A DNA stretch of 64,000 nt, taken from NCBI RefSeq assembly GCF_900129385.1, contig NZ_FQVO01000005.1, positions 1 to 64,000 on the forward strand, in the 5' to 3' direction. The DNA is from Chryseobacterium takakiae (GTDB lineage Bacteria > Bacteroidota > Bacteroidia > Flavobacteriales > Weeksellaceae). Under the pieces are notes generated by a model that saw only the letters and a list, made by a program, of their open reading frames with translations, had not been told where the DNA came from and searched no databases. This document shows, piece by piece, positions 17,485-27,311 of the stretch. The first letter of the stretch is position 1. Every line of letters begins with the position of its first letter. Both the position numbers and the translations under genes were made by a program.

Positions 17485-20055
17485 TTACTTCTTTGCTGCC
17501 GGTTTTTTAGCCGCAGGCTTTTTTGCCGTTGTGGTTTTCTTGGCAGCTGTCTTTTTCGCTGCCGGCTTTTTCTTTTCTGCAAAGGCTTTCGGATCCTGAT
17601 CGGTGATCCATTTTTTAACCTCATCTAAAGAAACTTCCTTAAGCTCTTCAGCATCATATTTGGTATCATCTGCTTTTTTCGGAATCTTGAACATCCCTTT
17701 CCCGAATTTGATGAATGGCCCCCATCTTCCGTTTTCGATGGAAATCTTTTCTTTCTCCCACTGCTGAATGTACCGGTTGGCTTCTTTTTCCAGTTTCGCA
17801 TCAATCAATTCGTTGATATCACTTTGGGAAAGATTCTCAAAGTCATACCGCTTCGGAACGTTCACGAAAATATCTTTATACTTGATGAACGGCCCGAATC
17901 TTCCGGAACCTTTGGTTACCGGTTCTCCTTTATAAGTAGCAATTGGCGCATCTGCAATTTTCTTTTCGTTGATAATTTCTTCCGCACGCTTCTGGTCTAC
18001 CGAAAGCGGATCTTCCCCTTTAGGAATGCTGATATAGGTTTCGCCCCATTTCACATAAGGCCCGAATCTTCCGACTCCTACGGAAACCGGCTGCCCGTCT
18101 ACTTCGTTGAGATCAAACGGAAGCTTAAATAATTCCAACGCTTCTTCAAGGGTAATGGTGGCGATATTCTGCCCTGCCATTAATGATGCGAAGATTGGTT
18201 TTTCTTCGTCCTCCGTTTCCCCGATCTGGATCATCGCCCCGAATCTTCCGATTCTTGCGTGAACATTTTTTCCGGTTTTCGGATCAACGCCCAGAAGCCT
18301 GTCGCCGGTAGCGCGGTCTGCATTTTCTTCCACATCTTCAATTCTTGGATGGAATTTCGAGTAGAAATCCGTCATCATCTGCTTCCATTTCTGGTCGCCG
18401 CTGGCAATTTCATCGAAGCTTTCTTCCACTCTTGCAGTGAAACCGTAGTCGAGAATTTCTTTAAAATTGTCGGTCAGGAAGTCGTTTACTACCTCACCGA
18501 TATCGGTAGGAACAAATTTATTTTTATCCCCTCCGAACTTTTCTTCAAGGACTTCTTTCTTTATTTTATCTTTTGCCAAAGATATTTTTACCACTTCACG
18601 AATTTGTGGTTCAATCTCACGCTTGTCCACATATTCACGATTCTGAATGGTCTGAATGGTTGGTGCATAGGTAGAAGGACGCCCGATTCCCAGCTCTTCC
18701 AGCTTTCTTACCAGTCCAGCTTCGGTATATCTTGCGCTTGGTCTGGTGAATTTTTCGGTAGCGGTAATTTTCTTGTATGCTAATACTTCACCGACTGTTA
18801 CTTTCGGAAGCAGTTTTTCATTGCTCTCTTCATCATCGTCTTCCGTTTTTACAATGCCGTATGCTTTTAAGAAACCATCGAAAATGATTACTTCACCCTG
18901 TGCCTCAAAGTTCTGTGGTAATTTGGCATTCCCGATTTCAATAACGGTTTTCTCAATTTTGGCATTCGCCATCTGCGAAGCCAGCGTTCTTCTGTAAATC
19001 AACTGGTATAATCTGTTCAGCTGAACATCGCTTACCGTTTTCACCCCGAAATCCGTAGGACGGATCGCCTCGTGAGCTTCCTGAGCGGATGATGATTTTG
19101 TGGTATAATTCCTTGGTGAAGAGTATGCTTCTCCGTATTCTGAGGTAATCTGTTTCTTCGCTCCTTCAATCGCTTCCTGGGAAAGGTTTACGGAGTCGGT
19201 TCTCATGTAGGTAATAAAACCTTCCTCGTATAACCTCTGTGCAAGACGCATGGTAGTGGTTACATTATATCCTAATCTTGAGGATGCTTCCTGCTGCAGT
19301 GTAGAAGTGGTAAAAGGTGCTGAAGCAGATCTTGTTCCAGGCTTTGTTTCCACATGTAAAACCTTGAATTCTGTAGTTCTTGCAAGCTCTATGAATTTTT
19401 CAGCGTCCTGTTCTTTATCGAAATCTTTTTTCAGTTTTGCTGCAATCTCCTGATCGGCTGCATTAAGGAAAACTCCGTCCAGCTTAAAACTCGCTTTCGG
19501 TACAAACTCACGGATTTCTTTTTCTCTTTCAACAACAAGCCTTACAGCCACAGATTGCACCCTTCCTGCAGATAATCCCGGCTTTACTTTTTTCCAGAGT
19601 ACGGGAGACATTTCAAATCCTACGATTCTGTCTAACACTCTTCTCGCCTGTTGAGCATTAACGAGGTTCTGGTCTATATCTCTTGGATTTTCAATTGCTT
19701 TTAGAATGGCATTTTTAGTAATCTCATGAAAAACAATTCTTTTTCGGTTTTCCGGCTTCAGCTTCAGTTCGTCTGCCAGATGCCATGCAATGGCTTCTCC
19801 TTCGCGGTCCTCATCGGATGCGAGCCAAACCATATCGGCTTTTTTCACGGCAGCTTTCAGTTCGGTCACCAATTTCTTTTTGTCTGCAGAAACTTCGTAA
19901 TCCGGGCTGAAGGTTGACAAATCGATTCCCATTCCTTTTTTAGGAAGATCACGGATATGCCCAAAGCTGGATTTCACTTCAAAATCCTTCCCCAAATACT
20001 TCTGAATCGTTTTTGCTTTTGCCGGTGATTCGACGATTACTAAATTTTTCGACAT
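17485..20055 (-). CDS. topA: DNA topoisomerase I
   Basis: The 856-residue type IA enzyme relaxes negative supercoils. The N-terminal TOPRIM domain has IVESPAKAKTIQKYLG (7-22) and DEDREGEAIAWHL (81-93), and the active-site Tyr283 is in GFITYMRTDS. The C-terminal part lacks the Cys4 zinc fingers of the E. coli enzyme. It has instead several repeats built on GRFGPFIKYK-like units (about 600-800), then a Lys/Ala/Pro-rich tail (about 825-856) that probably binds DNA non-specifically. This architecture is usual in Bacteroidota. Confidence 0.96.
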   Translation of the reverse strand: MSKNLVIVESPAKAKTIQKYLGKDFEVKSSFGHIRDLPKKGMGIDLSTFSPDYEVSADKKKLVTELKAAVKKADMVWLASDEDREGEAIAWHLADELKLKPENRKRIVFHEITKNAILKAIENPRDIDQNLVNAQQARRVLDRIVGFEMSPVLWKKVKPGLSAGRVQSVAVRLVVEREKEIREFVPKASFKLDGVFLNAADQEIAAKLKKDFDKEQDAEKFIELARTTEFKVLHVETKPGTRSASAPFTTSTLQQEASSRLGYNVTTTMRLAQRLYEEGFITYMRTDSVNLSQEAIEGAKKQITSEYGEAYSSPRNYTTKSSSAQEAHEAIRPTDFGVKTVSDVQLNRLYQLIYRRTLASQMANAKIEKTVIEIGNAKLPQNFEAQGEVIIFDGFLKAYGIVKTEDDDEESNEKLLPKVTVGEVLAYKKITATEKFTRPSARYTEAGLVRKLEELGIGRPSTYAPTIQTIQNREYVDKREIEPQIREVVKISLAKDKIKKEVLEEKFGGDKNKFVPTDIGEVVNDFLTDNFKEILDYGFTARVEESFDEIASGDQKWKQMMTDFYSKFHPRIEDVEENADRATGDRLLGVDPKTGKNVHARIGRFGAMIQIGETEDEEKPIFASLMAGQNIATITLEEALELFKLPFDLNEVDGQPVSVGVGRFGPYVKWGETYISIPKGEDPLSVDQKRAEEIINEKKIADAPIATYKGEPVTKGSGRFGPFIKYKDIFVNVPKRYDFENLSQSDINELIDAKLEKEANRYIQQWEKEKISIENGRWGPFIKFGKGMFKIPKKADDTKYDAEELKEVSLDEVKKWITDQDPKAFAEKKKPAAKKTAAKKTTTAKKPAAKKPAAKK

Positions 20056-20069
20056 TCTAAAAATTTTTG

Positions 20070-20077
20070 CAAAAGTA
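20070..20077 (-). promoter_or_regulatory. -7 element upstream of topA
   Basis: TACTTTTG on the minus strand matches TAnnTTTG, 15 bases before the topA start codon. No convincing -33 element was seen. Confidence 0.35.
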
Positions 20078-20106
20078 AAGTTTTTTTATTAGATAGGTTT
20101 TTGGAA

Positions 20107-21255
20107 TTACATTTTATTTAATAATTCCACCGGTGCTATGAACACTCTATATAATATTCCTTCAAAAGTAAAACCTTTTCCGGACATCTCAACCCTGTAG
20201 ATCAGAGAGGAAATAATAATGCACAAAACAATGTAGAATTTCCTGTTAATAAGAATTGGCTCAAAGACGTATGCGGAACGTTCTGTCTTTAGTAGCAAAG
20301 CAAAAACTATAATGATCATCATCATATGTATATACATCCATCTTCCCCAGTCGATAGCCAGATAAAAAAGCGGGAGTGAAAATAAAAAAGCTCCAATTAA
20401 CAAGATAGATATAACCTTTCTGCCTTTTAGAAATTTTAAATAATAATACAGGTGAAAAATACTAAAACTCAAGCTGATGAAATATAAAAAGTATTCGCTG
20501 ATATGTTCTTTAATATAATCTTTCTCATTAATATTCCAATAAAATATACCATAAACGGGATGAACTCCTCTTGCTGAAAGAATTTCCAGCGATTTTCCTT
20601 CATTAATATTTTTCCCGAAAAAGAATAAAAGAAGACATGGAATTCCAACAGAAAGAAAATATTTGAGATACCTTTTAAACTGAAATTTTCCGGTTTTAAA
20701 ATACAGTGCGATGGCAAAATAAGGTATATAAAATAAAACGGCTTCATGCAAGAGGGTGGTTATAACAAGTACACCACATACAGCATATTCCTTATATTTT
20801 GAAAGTTTATCACGATCTAATACATAAACAAACCAAGTAAATATCAGAAAAAGAATAAACTCTTTTTTTCCAACGTATGTAACCGTGTTGAGAAGTCCCA
20901 CAAAGCCTACCGCTGATAATAAGAGGGATAAATATAAGAGATCTGTAACTTTATAGCATATAAGTTTTGTATAAAACCAAAAAAAGCAAGAAATAATAAT
21001 AAACTGAAAAAAATACACAAGATAATTAAGCCGTAGGCCTGTTATATCCTGCAACAGGAAAAAGAAACTTCCGGATAAGCCTCTTCTTTTAAAACCTCCA
21101 TCCTGATAATTAATGAGCCAGTCAGCAAGAATGTACCCATCGTCTTTAAAATTATAATAATAGGTAAATACAAGGGTATAAATTGCAGTAACTGCGATTA
21201 AAAAATAGATGCATACTTTTATATTGAAGAATGCGAGGAACTTATTGGGTATCAT
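20107..21255 (-). CDS. Polytopic membrane protein of unknown function
   Basis: The 382 residues hold about nine to ten hydrophobic helices. A conserved-looking external loop, ADWLINYQDGGFKRRGLSG (about 43-61), follows the first helix; such a charged loop after helix 1 recalls membrane glycosyltransferases of the GT-C type, but I cannot assign it. It lies downstream of two other polytopic proteins in the same direction and may have its own promoter (TAACTTTG at 21282-21275, minus). A role in polysaccharide or glycolipid assembly is a guess from context. Confidence 0.6.
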   Translation of the reverse strand: MIPNKFLAFFNIKVCIYFLIAVTAIYTLVFTYYYNFKDDGYILADWLINYQDGGFKRRGLSGSFFFLLQDITGLRLNYLVYFFQFIIISCFFWFYTKLICYKVTDLLYLSLLLSAVGFVGLLNTVTYVGKKEFILFLIFTWFVYVLDRDKLSKYKEYAVCGVLVITTLLHEAVLFYIPYFAIALYFKTGKFQFKRYLKYFLSVGIPCLLLFFFGKNINEGKSLEILSARGVHPVYGIFYWNINEKDYIKEHISEYFLYFISLSFSIFHLYYYLKFLKGRKVISILLIGAFLFSLPLFYLAIDWGRWMYIHMMMIIIVFALLLKTERSAYVFEPILINRKFYIVLCIIISSLIYRVEMSGKGFTFEGILYRVFIAPVELLNKM

Positions 21256-21274
21256 AATGTGTTTTTTTTAAGAA

Positions 21275-21282
21275 CAAAGTTA
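21275..21282 (-). promoter_or_regulatory. Possible -7 element
   Basis: TAACTTTG on the minus strand matches TAnnTTTG, 19 bases before the membrane protein gene that starts at 21255. No -33 partner is clear. Confidence 0.3.
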
Positions 21283-21301
21283 GAGTGAAATCATTCCTTG
21301 A

Positions 21302-22441
21302 TCACGGAAGAATATAATTCTGATAAAGATCAATGGTAAAACGTCCTGCTTTAATATTATTAAAAGCTGAAAAAACGATAAAATTAAAAACCACCAATGC
21401 AATTATAAAGGAATAAATCAAGCCTTTCGTTCTGGCAGACACGACATACATTGAATTAGGAATAATAATATAGGCAAAACCGATAAACGCACCTGCAAGT
21501 CTTGAGGAAAATATAGGATTATTCCTAAAAATAAAATAAAAACAGATTCCTATAACCACATAAATACTGTGATATTCATAGTAAGGAAATCTGGCTTTCA
21601 TCTTATCATCAAAAACGAACAGAAAAAAAGTAAGAATGGCCATCATGATCTCAGGAATACCAACTGCACCGTTAATCCTTTCCACCGATTCATCCAGATA
21701 ACCATTAAAGCCTATGGAAAGCGTATTGTCTGCCGCAACACTATTTAAAAAACCTCCAAAAGATCTGTAAATTTCGAACGGAGATAAAAACACAGAGACA
21801 ATAATGAGAAAAAGCATCACATACTTATTTAATGGAATTTTTACCAGCCAGTACATTGGAAGGAAAATATAGCAAACATTATGAATACCACCGGCTAAGT
21901 AAATACAAAGTAAGTAGGCCCAGAATTTCCGTTCCTTTATGTATCTTATTCCAAAATAAACAATGAATGACCCTAAATTTTGTCTGATCTGGCCGCTTTC
22001 TCCAATAAAAAAGCCGGGAATAAACATTAAAAGCATAAAAGTAAATGGATAGAAAGTATTATCATCTACATATTCTACCTTAAAAAAAACGGCCAGAATT
22101 GCAATAACCAGAGTAAGCATGTAAAACGGAGCACCAAATATATTGAGTAATATTTTATTGATGAGTACATACAGCCATTCCAATTCTACAGGCTGCGGAC
22201 CTTCCCTTCCGATAGCACTCATCAGAATTGAAATATAATCTTTGGCATCAGAATAAATATAAATTCCTTTATAACTTCCGTAGTCAGGCCCCACATTATT
22301 TCGGAGACCTGCTATTATAATCAGATAAATAGCCAAAATCCACAGCCATTTTTTTTCAACTTTACCATTAAATACTTCCAAACAACTGAAAATAAGCATA
22401 TAAATCATCGCAATGATAAAATATGGATGCAGCAAGCTCAT
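21302..22441 (-). CDS. EpsG-family membrane protein (putative polysaccharide polymerase)
   Basis: A 379-residue polytopic protein. The sequence AGLRNNVGPDYGSYKGIY (about 43-60) after the second helix is the characteristic loop of the EpsG/Wzy-like family, whose members are thought to polymerise exopolysaccharide repeat units. GESGQIRQNLGSFIVYFGIR (about 147-166) is the second hallmark. Its start codon overlaps the stop of the upstream membrane protein by four bases (ATGA). No glycosyltransferase lies in this short cluster, so the substrate is unclear. Confidence 0.75.
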   Translation of the reverse strand: MSLLHPYFIIAMIYMLIFSCLEVFNGKVEKKWLWILAIYLIIIAGLRNNVGPDYGSYKGIYIYSDAKDYISILMSAIGREGPQPVELEWLYVLINKILLNIFGAPFYMLTLVIAILAVFFKVEYVDDNTFYPFTFMLLMFIPGFFIGESGQIRQNLGSFIVYFGIRYIKERKFWAYLLCIYLAGGIHNVCYIFLPMYWLVKIPLNKYVMLFLIIVSVFLSPFEIYRSFGGFLNSVAADNTLSIGFNGYLDESVERINGAVGIPEIMMAILTFFLFVFDDKMKARFPYYEYHSIYVVIGICFYFIFRNNPIFSSRLAGAFIGFAYIIIPNSMYVVSARTKGLIYSFIIALVVFNFIVFSAFNNIKAGRFTIDLYQNYILP

Positions 22442-23442
22442 GGTTTGATTATTTGTATTTTAAATTGATAGGAAACAAAAATGAGCCCCGTAAGAATGAT
22501 AGGAACAAACAGCCTGACTTCCCAAAAAAGCCCCACTACAGTAATCATAAGAAGATACGGAAGAGAAAAGAATATATATTTCTTTACCAGAGATTTCCCT
22601 TCCTCATTGCATAATTGATAGCAGAAATAAACACTTATGACCGCAAACATCAAACCGCTCATGTTAAACAGACTGGTAAAGTTCTGGAACAAATAGATTC
22701 CCTCCACCAAAGACACTTCCTGATTAATAATCATCCGTAGAGCGATGTAAGGAATTGCAAAGGCTACAGCTAATATGAATATTTCTATCACAAAAGAAAA
22801 GTCTTTTTCCTTTAGCTTTTCAAAATCAATTAAAACTGCGGCAAAAAAAGAAATGATAAGACACGCTGTTTCCCTTACAAATGTTGAAACTGCTATAACA
22901 ATAATTAACTGAACAAAATCTGCCAGTTTTTTTTTCTGTAAATATTTAAAGGTGAGAATACATCCCAAAAGATAAAAGAAAATCGCAACCGAATCACAAT
23001 TTGTGGGAACGTACTGCGTAATTACGATAAAGAAAACAGCAAGCAAATGAGTCATTCTTCTAACAATAACGGACGTAGGAATTCCTGAAGAACTGATTCC
23101 AAAAATTGAATTTAAAATGACAGAAGACAGCAGAAAAAAGAAACTGTTAATAAGAAAAGTACTGTGATAAAATAAGGTTCCCTGCTTCAAAAGAAAGTTC
23201 TTTGTAAATGGAAAATAATCATCAACAATAAAAGTAAGAATTTCTGTGCCGTATACACTCAGATAATTAGGAATTACCCTGTAAGCATACACAGAAGAGA
23301 ACATAAAAGCTGGAGCCTTCTCCATTGTTTTAAGCCGTGCATAAGAAGATTCAAATCCATAGTAGGACATGAAGTACAGCAGGAACGGAAGAACTATTAC
23401 GAATAAAAATCCGTTTATTTTTTCATCATTTGTTGTCAACAT
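22438..23442 (-). CDS. Polytopic membrane protein of unknown function
   Basis: The 334 residues form about nine membrane helices with few charged loops. A first large loop (about 30-80) contains YGFESSYARLKTMEKAPAFM, YRVIPNYLS and DDYFPFTK. No motif was recognised. It is the first gene of a three-gene run with the EpsG-like protein, overlapping it by ATGA, so the two are probably made together in the inner membrane. A role in glycan assembly is inferred from that neighbour only. Confidence 0.6.
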   Translation of the reverse strand: MLTTNDEKINGFLFVIVLPFLLYFMSYYGFESSYARLKTMEKAPAFMFSSVYAYRVIPNYLSVYGTEILTFIVDDYFPFTKNFLLKQGTLFYHSTFLINSFFFLLSSVILNSIFGISSSGIPTSVIVRRMTHLLAVFFIVITQYVPTNCDSVAIFFYLLGCILTFKYLQKKKLADFVQLIIVIAVSTFVRETACLIISFFAAVLIDFEKLKEKDFSFVIEIFILAVAFAIPYIALRMIINQEVSLVEGIYLFQNFTSLFNMSGLMFAVISVYFCYQLCNEEGKSLVKKYIFFSLPYLLMITVVGLFWEVRLFVPIILTGLIFVSYQFKIQIIKP

Positions 23443-23566
23443 AATAAATTCTAAGCAATGCTTAGTTTTTTTTTATATTATTAATAGGAACTTCTGCAAA
23501 TGTATATTTTTTTTCGTTACGATTAAATATTTTATTGATTTTCAGATAAACTTATTATGAAAACAC

Positions 23567-23596
23567 TTTGAACTAATCCTGAAAAATTTAAATTTG
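23567..23596 (+). promoter_or_regulatory. Probable promoter of the pigment (flexirubin) operon
   Basis: TTTG (23567-23570), an 18-base spacer and TAAATTTG (23589-23596) match the Bacteroidota -33/-7 consensus. It lies 22 bases before the first gene of the long plus-strand arm and is the clearest promoter in the window. Confidence 0.65.
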
Positions 23597-23617
23597 CAAA
23601 CTTGATTTTACCATCTG

Positions 23618-26600
23618 ATGCATCGTTTTTTCATCTTTTTATATGATCTGATTTCTAAAAATAAAATTCTGTTTGTATTATTTGCAGCAGGAATTGTTGT
23701 AGTATGTGGTTTCTTTGCTTCAAAAATCAATTTTGAAGAAGACATCAACCAGATTATTCCCAAAAATGAAAAATCAGACCTTACTGCAAAAGTGCTGAAG
23801 CAGCTCAACTTTTCAGATAAAATCATTGTTATTATTGAAAACCGTTCCAGGGAAGATGATTTCCAGCTTTCCGAAACGGCAGATGCTTTTCTTCAGAAGA
23901 CAGAACCTTTACAAAAGTACATCAGCTCTGTTCAGGGAAAAGTAAATGATAATGAAATCTCAGAAACCTTTGATTTTGTTAACCAAAACCTTCCATTATT
24001 TTTAGATGAAAACCATTACACAGAAATTGAGAGAAAGCTCAATAAGGACAGCATTGCAAAACAGGTAGAAAGCAACTACATCTCCCTGGTTTCTCCTACA
24101 AGCCTGGTGACGAAGGAATTTATTAAGAAAGATCCGCTGGGTATTACGTTTTTAGGAATAAAAAAACTCAATGCGTTAAATATCAGCAGGGATTTTAAAC
24201 TTGAAAACAGCTATATCGTTACGAAAGACGGAAAAAATCTTTTGCTTTTTATCGATCCTAAAAATAAAAGCAATGATACCAAGAACAATGAAGCATTCAT
24301 CAATCATTTAAATGAAATAAAAGATAACCTGAATAAGCAGTTCAAAGGGAAAACGGAGATCAGTTATTTCGGCTCTCCGGTAATTGCGGTTGCCAATGCA
24401 CAACAGATCAAAAAAGACATCCAGAACACCGTCTTGATTTCCCTGACTATTTTATTCGTGGTGCTGATCTATTATTTCCGGAACTTTTTTACCCCGTTTA
24501 TTGTGTTTCTTCCTACCGTATTTTCGGTGTTGCTGGCATTACTGATTCTTTATTTTATAAAAGACAAAATTTCTGCAATCTCATTAAGTGTGGGTGCTAT
24601 TCTGATCGGGATTACGATAGATTATGCCCTCCATATTCTTACCCACTATAAGCACAATAATAATATTGAAGAGCTTTACAAAGAAATCACACAGCCTATC
24701 ATCTTAAGCAGCGCTACAACGGCTGTTTCATTTCTCTGCCTTGTTTTGGTACGCTCCGAAGCATTGAAAGATCTGGGACTTTTTGCAGCCATTACGGTTA
24801 TACTATCCGCTGTGATGGCACTGATTATTGTTCCCCAGCTCTACCATCCTAAAAAACAAAAAGAAGCAAATACCAATTTTATTGATAGAATCGGGTCTTA
24901 TCCTTATGAAAAAAATAAACCTCTGATTATCGGCTGTTCCTTGATCATCATTGCCTGCCTGTTCGGATTCCGCCATGTAGGATTTAACGACGATATTGGA
25001 GATTTAAATTACATTCCTAAAGACTTAAAAATAACCGAAGCCAAACTCCAGAAGCTTTCCGACATCACTTCCAAATCCATTTATACGATTTCATATGGAA
25101 ATTCTGCGGAAGAAGCACTTACCAAAAATTCAGAGCTGAACCGTTTTCTGGAAAAGGAAAAGCAGGAAGGAAAAATATTAAGCTATAATTCTTTGGGAAA
25201 AGTTATTCTTTCCGAAAAAGACCAGCAGAAAAAAATTGAAGACTGGAAAAAATTCTGGACCTCTGATAAAAAAACACGCACCGTTTCCGAACTTATTCAA
25301 AACGGAAATCAGTATGGTTTTAATGAAGCGGCGTTTAATCAGCTTAATGATAATTTAAATAAAAATTATACGCCGTTAAGCCTTAAAGAATACGAAAAAA
25401 TAAAAGCTTTGCAGATCTCAGAATTCCTGAGTGAGGAAAAAGGATTTTATACCCTATCGAATGTGGTAAAAGTTGACGAAAATAAAAGAGACGCATTCAT
25501 TAAAGATGTTGAAAAAAAGCATGATGCGCTTGCCATCGACCGGCAGCAGATGAATGAAAACTTCCTCGGATTGCTGAAAAGAGATTTCAATACGCTGATT
25601 AATTATTCCCTTTTAGCGATTATTTTAACGATCATCGTATTTTTCAGAAATTTTGAGCTTACGCTTCTTACGATGTTCCCGATTGTCCTCACCGGAGTAG
25701 TTACAGCGGGAATGTTGTATTTTCTCGGGCTGGAGCTTAATATTTTTAGTACAGTAGTCTGTACGTTGGTTTTCGGGGTTGGAGATGATTTCAGTATTTT
25801 TCTTACACAGGCGATGCAGAAAGAGCATACAACCGGTAAAAATGAACTTCCTACGTACAGAACGTCTATCATTCTTGCGGTTTTCACTACTATTTTGTCT
25901 ATCGGCTCACTAATCTTCGCCAAACATCCTGCACTTCATTCATTAGCATTGGTTGCTTTAATAGGAATGTTTTCAGTGATTGTCATTACCTCAACCTTAT
26001 ATCCTTTCTGGTTCAGGCTGCTGATTACCAACAGGGCAAAAAAAGGACTTTCTCCAATTACGCTAAGGCTTTTCATTCACTCTGTGCTGTCTTTCTTGTA
26101 TTATGGTTTGGGTGGATTGTTTTTTTCATTGTTTATCAGTCCGTTTACAAAGAATTCCAAAGGCAGGACCTTAAACTTTTTTAAATTTATTTCTGCGAAA
26201 TTTTTAACTTCCGTGTTATTTACCAATCCATGGGTAAAGAAAAAGATCATTAAAGCTACGGATGAAAATTTCAGCAAGCCTGCGATTATTATTGCAAATC
26301 ATACTTCATTCCTTGATATACTCGCATTAGTAATGACCACCCACAAATTTGTCTTTTTGGTAAACGACTGGGTCTATCAGTCTCCTGTTTTTGGAAAAAT
26401 GGTAAGAGCATTAGGATGTTATCCTGTTTCGCAGGGTATAGAAAATGGTCTTGACCAACTTAAACATAAAGTAGACCAGGGATATTCACTGGCGGTTTTT
26501 CCGGAAGCAGAACGTTCTTACACAAACGATGTTAAAAGATTTCATAAGGGGGCATTTTATCTGACGGAGCAATTCGGGTTGGATATTGTACCGGTTTATA

Positions 26601-27268
26601 TTCACGGAAATTCCGAAGTACTACCGAAAGGAGACTTTATCATTTACGACGGTGCCATTACCGTAAAAATTGGCGAAAGGATAAAAAATGAAGATGAAAG
26701 CTTCGGGAAAAATTATTCTGAACGTACCAAAAAGATCAATGCCTATTTCAGGAAAGAATTTGCAGCTCTTCGTAATGAACTTGAAAATGAGAATTATTTT
26801 AAGAAAAAACTGTTTTTAAGCTTTTTATATAAAGATAATGAAGTAGTGAGCGCCGTTAAAAAAGATTTTGAAAACAATAAATCAGTCTATTTTGAACTCG
26901 GCAAACATATTCCGAAGAATGCGAATATCCTTCACCTCGCAGATGATTTCGGGCAAAAAGATATTTTAGTTACCCTTCAGCAGGCAGGAAGAAAAATATT
27001 CAGCTATATACAAGATGTTGAAAAAAGACAGATCGCTGAACAGAATTACCTGGTCAAAAGAAGAAAAATCAACTATATTAAAAACTTTGATGAAATCACC
27101 AAAAATATTGATGTTCTGCTGATTTCAGATGAAAACTTCAACATCGGTTCTTTGGAAATGCTTCCTGAAACCATTATTTTTTGTAATGTAAAAAATAACA
27201 TATTAGATAATGCTGATTATACATTGAAATTCAGTTATGGATCATTAAAAATATTTACTTCACAATAA
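23618..27268 (+). CDS. MMPL/RND transporter fused to PlsC-like acyltransferase and methyltransferase-like domain
   Basis: This 1216-residue inner-membrane protein has three parts. Residues about 1-800 form an RND/MMPL transporter with two six-helix bundles and two periplasmic loops; GITIDYALHILTHYKH and VFGVGDDFSIFLTQAMQKEH mark the paired helix-4 regions. Residues about 880-1060 are a PlsC-type acyltransferase with HTSFLD (His895, Asp900) and FPEAERS (961-967). The last 140 residues look like a shortened class I methyltransferase lacking a clear glycine motif. It opens the pigment cluster; it probably moves the pigment or its lipid precursor and may acylate it. Such trifunctional fusions are known from flexirubin loci. 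Confidence 0.88.
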   Translation: MHRFFIFLYDLISKNKILFVLFAAGIVVVCGFFASKINFEEDINQIIPKNEKSDLTAKVLKQLNFSDKIIVIIENRSREDDFQLSETADAFLQKTEPLQKYISSVQGKVNDNEISETFDFVNQNLPLFLDENHYTEIERKLNKDSIAKQVESNYISLVSPTSLVTKEFIKKDPLGITFLGIKKLNALNISRDFKLENSYIVTKDGKNLLLFIDPKNKSNDTKNNEAFINHLNEIKDNLNKQFKGKTEISYFGSPVIAVANAQQIKKDIQNTVLISLTILFVVLIYYFRNFFTPFIVFLPTVFSVLLALLILYFIKDKISAISLSVGAILIGITIDYALHILTHYKHNNNIEELYKEITQPIILSSATTAVSFLCLVLVRSEALKDLGLFAAITVILSAVMALIIVPQLYHPKKQKEANTNFIDRIGSYPYEKNKPLIIGCSLIIIACLFGFRHVGFNDDIGDLNYIPKDLKITEAKLQKLSDITSKSIYTISYGNSAEEALTKNSELNRFLEKEKQEGKILSYNSLGKVILSEKDQQKKIEDWKKFWTSDKKTRTVSELIQNGNQYGFNEAAFNQLNDNLNKNYTPLSLKEYEKIKALQISEFLSEEKGFYTLSNVVKVDENKRDAFIKDVEKKHDALAIDRQQMNENFLGLLKRDFNTLINYSLLAIILTIIVFFRNFELTLLTMFPIVLTGVVTAGMLYFLGLELNIFSTVVCTLVFGVGDDFSIFLTQAMQKEHTTGKNELPTYRTSIILAVFTTILSIGSLIFAKHPALHSLALVALIGMFSVIVITSTLYPFWFRLLITNRAKKGLSPITLRLFIHSVLSFLYYGLGGLFFSLFISPFTKNSKGRTLNFFKFISAKFLTSVLFTNPWVKKKIIKATDENFSKPAIIIANHTSFLDILALVMTTHKFVFLVNDWVYQSPVFGKMVRALGCYPVSQGIENGLDQLKHKVDQGYSLAVFPEAERSYTNDVKRFHKGAFYLTEQFGLDIVPVYIHGNSEVLPKGDFIIYDGAITVKIGERIKNEDESFGKNYSERTKKINAYFRKEFAALRNELENENYFKKKLFLSFLYKDNEVVSAVKKDFENNKSVYFELGKHIPKNANILHLADDFGQKDILVTLQQAGRKIFSYIQDVEKRQIAEQNYLVKRRKINYIKNFDEITKNIDVLLISDENFNIGSLEMLPETIIFCNVKNNILDNADYTLKFSYGSLKIFTSQ

Positions 27269-27283
27269 TAAATATGAAAAGCA

Positions 27284-27291
27284 TATTTTTG
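27284..27291 (+). promoter_or_regulatory. Possible internal -7 element before darA
   Basis: TATTTTTG matches TAnnTTTG and lies 20 bases before the darA start. A -33 element is not clear, so internal initiation is only possible. Confidence 0.3.
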
Positions 27292-27311
27292 TAAACGGAT
27301 AAAAAGAATTA

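Noticed and set aside
17026..20055. Long plus-strand open frames opposite topA and bamA
   Set aside because: They lie antisense to strongly conserved genes and have no recognisable domain; they are shadows.
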